Source: CAVQBP01 sp963710745
GTDB lineage: Bacteria; Bacteroidota; Ignavibacteria; Ignavibacteriales; Ignavibacteriaceae
DNA: 64,000 nucleotides
NCBI GenBank assembly: GCA_963710745.1
Contig: CAVQBP010000028.1
Location: 62,001-126,000, forward strand
Reading direction: 5' to 3'
Under the pieces are notes generated by a model. That model did not search any database. It saw only the letters and a list, made by a program, of their open reading frames with translations, and had not been told where the DNA came from. The position numbers were made by a program, and so were the translations under genes. How positions within the stretch are numbered: position 1 is the stretch's first letter; the number at the start of each line of letters is the position of its first letter. Of this stretch, positions 62,531-64,000 are shown one piece after another.

Positions 62531-63700
62531 ATGTTTCAAGAATCAATAGTAAATACTCAAGACGCAAGTCTCAAGACTCAATACTCAAATCTCAAGACTG
62601 AGGAAATGGTCCTCAACATGGGGCCTCAGCATCCTTCAACTCACGGAGTATTGAGGCTTGAACTTCAGCTTGAGGGTGAAATAATAACTAAGGTCATTCC
62701 TCATATCGGATATCTTCATAGATGTTTTGAAAAACATGCGGAAGCAATGACCTATCCGCAGGTTATCCCGTATACCGATAGAATGGATTACCTTGCTTCA
62801 ATGGGAAATGAATTCGGTTATGCCGTTGCTGTTGAAAAATTACTTGGAATTGAAATACCGGGAAGAGTTGAATATATAAGAGTAATAATGGCAGAACTTC
62901 AGAGAATTGCGTCTCACCTTGTGGCTCTCGGGACATATGGTGCAGATATTGGCGCTTTTACTCCTTTTCTCTTCTGTTTCAGGGATCGTGAAAAAATTCT
63001 TAACCTTTTTGAAATTACATGCGGTGCAAGATTGCTGTATAACTACATATGGATCGGTGGCCTGTCTCACGACCTTCACCCTGATTTTGTAAGACTTGCC
63101 AAGGAATTTACAACTTATTTCAAACCCAAAATTAAAGAACTAAACGATCTTCTTTCTTATAATAGAATTTTTACGGAAAGGACTGCTAATGTTGGTATCC
63201 TGCCGGTTGAAACAGCAATAAATTTTGGTGTAACCGGGCCTATGCTCCGCGCTTCCGGTCTTAAGTGGGATATTAGAAAAGACGATCCTTATTCTGCTTA
63301 CAGCAAATTTGATTTCGATATTCCTGTCGGACAAGGACTGATGGGTACTGTTGGAGACAGCTGGGACAGGTATTTTGTAAGAGTTCTTGAAATGTCCGAA
63401 AGCTTAAAAATCATAGAGCAGGCTTTGAATCAGCTTCCCGAAGGCGATGTTGCTTCGGCAATTCCAAAAAGAGTAAAACCGCCAGTCGGCCAGGTATATG
63501 CACGTGTTGAAAATCCGCGGGGAGAACTCGGGTATTTCATAATAAGCAACGGAACTCCAAATCCTTTCAGGGTAAAGGTAAGAGCTCCTTCATTTGTAAA
63601 CCTTGGAGTTATGGACGAATTGTGCAGAGGACATATGATTGCAGATGTAATTACAATCCTGGGAAGTGTCGATATTGTTCTCGGTGAGGTGGATAGATGA
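62531..63700 (+). CDS. nuoD: NADH-quinone oxidoreductase subunit D, N-terminus derived from a repeat
   Basis: This 389-residue subunit forms the quinone-reduction site. The conserved part starts at about residue 25 (EMVLNMGPQHPSTHGVLRLELQLEGEII) and includes HIGYLHRCFEKHAE, the segment AELQRIASHLVALGTYGADIGAFTPF, and the end CRGHMIADVITILGSVDIVLGEVDR. The first 24 residues (MFQESIVNTQDASLKTQYSN...) are encoded by the right flanking repeat at 62545-62603, not by family sequence. The nearest alternative is the GTG at position 62609 or internal ATG M26. The stop overlaps nuoH. Confidence 0.96.
   Translation: MFQESIVNTQDASLKTQYSNLKTEEMVLNMGPQHPSTHGVLRLELQLEGEIITKVIPHIGYLHRCFEKHAEAMTYPQVIPYTDRMDYLASMGNEFGYAVAVEKLLGIEIPGRVEYIRVIMAELQRIASHLVALGTYGADIGAFTPFLFCFRDREKILNLFEITCGARLLYNYIWIGGLSHDLHPDFVRLAKEFTTYFKPKIKELNDLLSYNRIFTERTANVGILPVETAINFGVTGPMLRASGLKWDIRKDDPYSAYSKFDFDIPVGQGLMGTVGDSWDRYFVRVLEMSESLKIIEQALNQLPEGDVASAIPKRVKPPVGQVYARVENPRGELGYFIISNGTPNPFRVKVRAPSFVNLGVMDELCRGHMIADVITILGSVDIVLGEVDR
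62545..62603 (+). repeat. Right flanking repeat of the insertion, read as NuoD N-terminus
   Basis: Repeated words CAAGACT, CTCAATACTCAA, AGTCTCAAGACT fill this stretch. It is in inverted relation to the left repeat. It lies inside the annotated nuoD coding frame and gives the polar residues ahead of the conserved NuoD start. Confidence 0.65.
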
Positions 63701-64000
63701 TAACATATGATTTCTTCTTAAAGCTGTTTGGAAGTGAAATTATTGCAATGATTGTATCAGGTTTAATACCTCTTTTTATCCTTGTACTTCCTTTTACTCT
63801 TGTAGCTGTCTGGCTGGAAAGAAAAGTATCTGCTCATATGCAGGACCGTTTGGGACCAATGAGGGTCGGCTGGCACGGTTGGCTTCAGACAATTGCGGAT
63901 CTTATTAAATTGATTCAGAAAGAAGATATTGTCGCAACCGATAATGACAAAACCTTATTTAATTTAGCGCCAATTTTAGTATTTGCCGGAAGTTATGCAG
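63697..64000 (+). CDS. nuoH: NADH-quinone oxidoreductase subunit H (cut at window end)
   Basis: The ATG at 63697 overlaps the nuoD stop (ATGA). The 101 codons present start MITYDFFLKLFGSEIIAMIVSG and contain ERKVSAHMQDRLGPMRVGWHGWLQTIADLIKLIQKEDI, the characteristic NuoH block that lines the quinone entrance. The reading frame remains open at position 64000. nuoH directly after nuoD, without E, F and G, indicates the reduced operon type. Confidence 0.96.
   Translation, partial: MITYDFFLKLFGSEIIAMIVSGLIPLFILVLPFTLVAVWLERKVSAHMQDRLGPMRVGWHGWLQTIADLIKLIQKEDIVATDNDKTLFNLAPILVFAGSYA

Noticed and set aside
1..64000. CRISPR array or cas genes, toxin-antitoxin pairs, rRNA
   Set aside because: I looked for regularly spaced direct repeats and for typical family motifs on both strands and found none.

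Overview
The window is AT-rich chromosomal DNA from a Gram-negative bacterium. It most likely belongs to the Bacteroidetes/Chlorobi/Ignavibacteria group, with an Ignavibacteria-like organism as the best guess (inference). Supporting signs are a short 286-residue RpoD/SigA-type sigma factor, a TonB-receptor-like barrel with a carboxypeptidase-regulatory N-domain, a GWxTD protein, a DUF2807 lipoprotein, LspA, separate PurS and PurQ, and a nuoA-B-C-D-H order in which D runs straight into H without E, F or G. No rRNA, CRISPR array or intact transposon is visible.

Layout. 1-2 kb: a cut-off methyltransferase, recR and ybaB (minus). 2-7.5 kb: a plus-strand run with a divergent PurC-like protein, psd, pssA, purS, purQ, three tandem tatA copies (the third frameshifted) and gatA. 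7.5-22 kb: a mostly minus-strand block of envelope and secreted proteins: S9 and M1 peptidases, a GIN-domain lipoprotein, lspA, an S41 peptidase, a frameshifted outer-membrane-like protein, a frameshifted second M1 peptidase, a methyltransferase, a SpoIIE-type phosphatase and a large TonB-receptor-like barrel. 22-26 kb: nitroreductase, an AlaX-like editing protein, aspartokinase and two membrane proteins.

26-38 kb is a signalling and stress region. It holds four small response regulators without adjacent kinases, a CsbD-like protein, rubrerythrin, a STAS-like protein, a sigma factor, groES-groEL and two tRNA-Arg genes. Four copies of one conserved non-coding box sit here, each pointing at and upstream of csbD-like, a NarL-type regulator, rubrerythrin or groES. 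This is the best candidate in the window for an undescribed regulon. 39-46 kb is a potassium module: an NtrC-type regulator (frameshifted), a KdpD-like DUF4118-GAF protein without a kinase domain, TrkH, TrkA, a small unknown protein and a histidine kinase.

46-60 kb carries housekeeping genes: tadA, adk, ftsE, pdxA, a GWxTD protein, rho, folC, pyrD, pyrK, manC, an unknown protein and alr. An integrase remnant follows. 60.6 kb to the end is the start of the Complex I operon (nuoA, B, C, D, H), interrupted between C and D by a four-helix-bundle gene. Inverted repeats flank that gene, and one of them has become the N-terminus of NuoD.

Five genes carry single-base frameshifts (tatA3, an outer-membrane-like protein, an M1 peptidase, groEL, an ntrC-like gene). 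At least two lie in A-homopolymers. Because groEL is one of them, sequencing or assembly error should be excluded before any is treated as biological.
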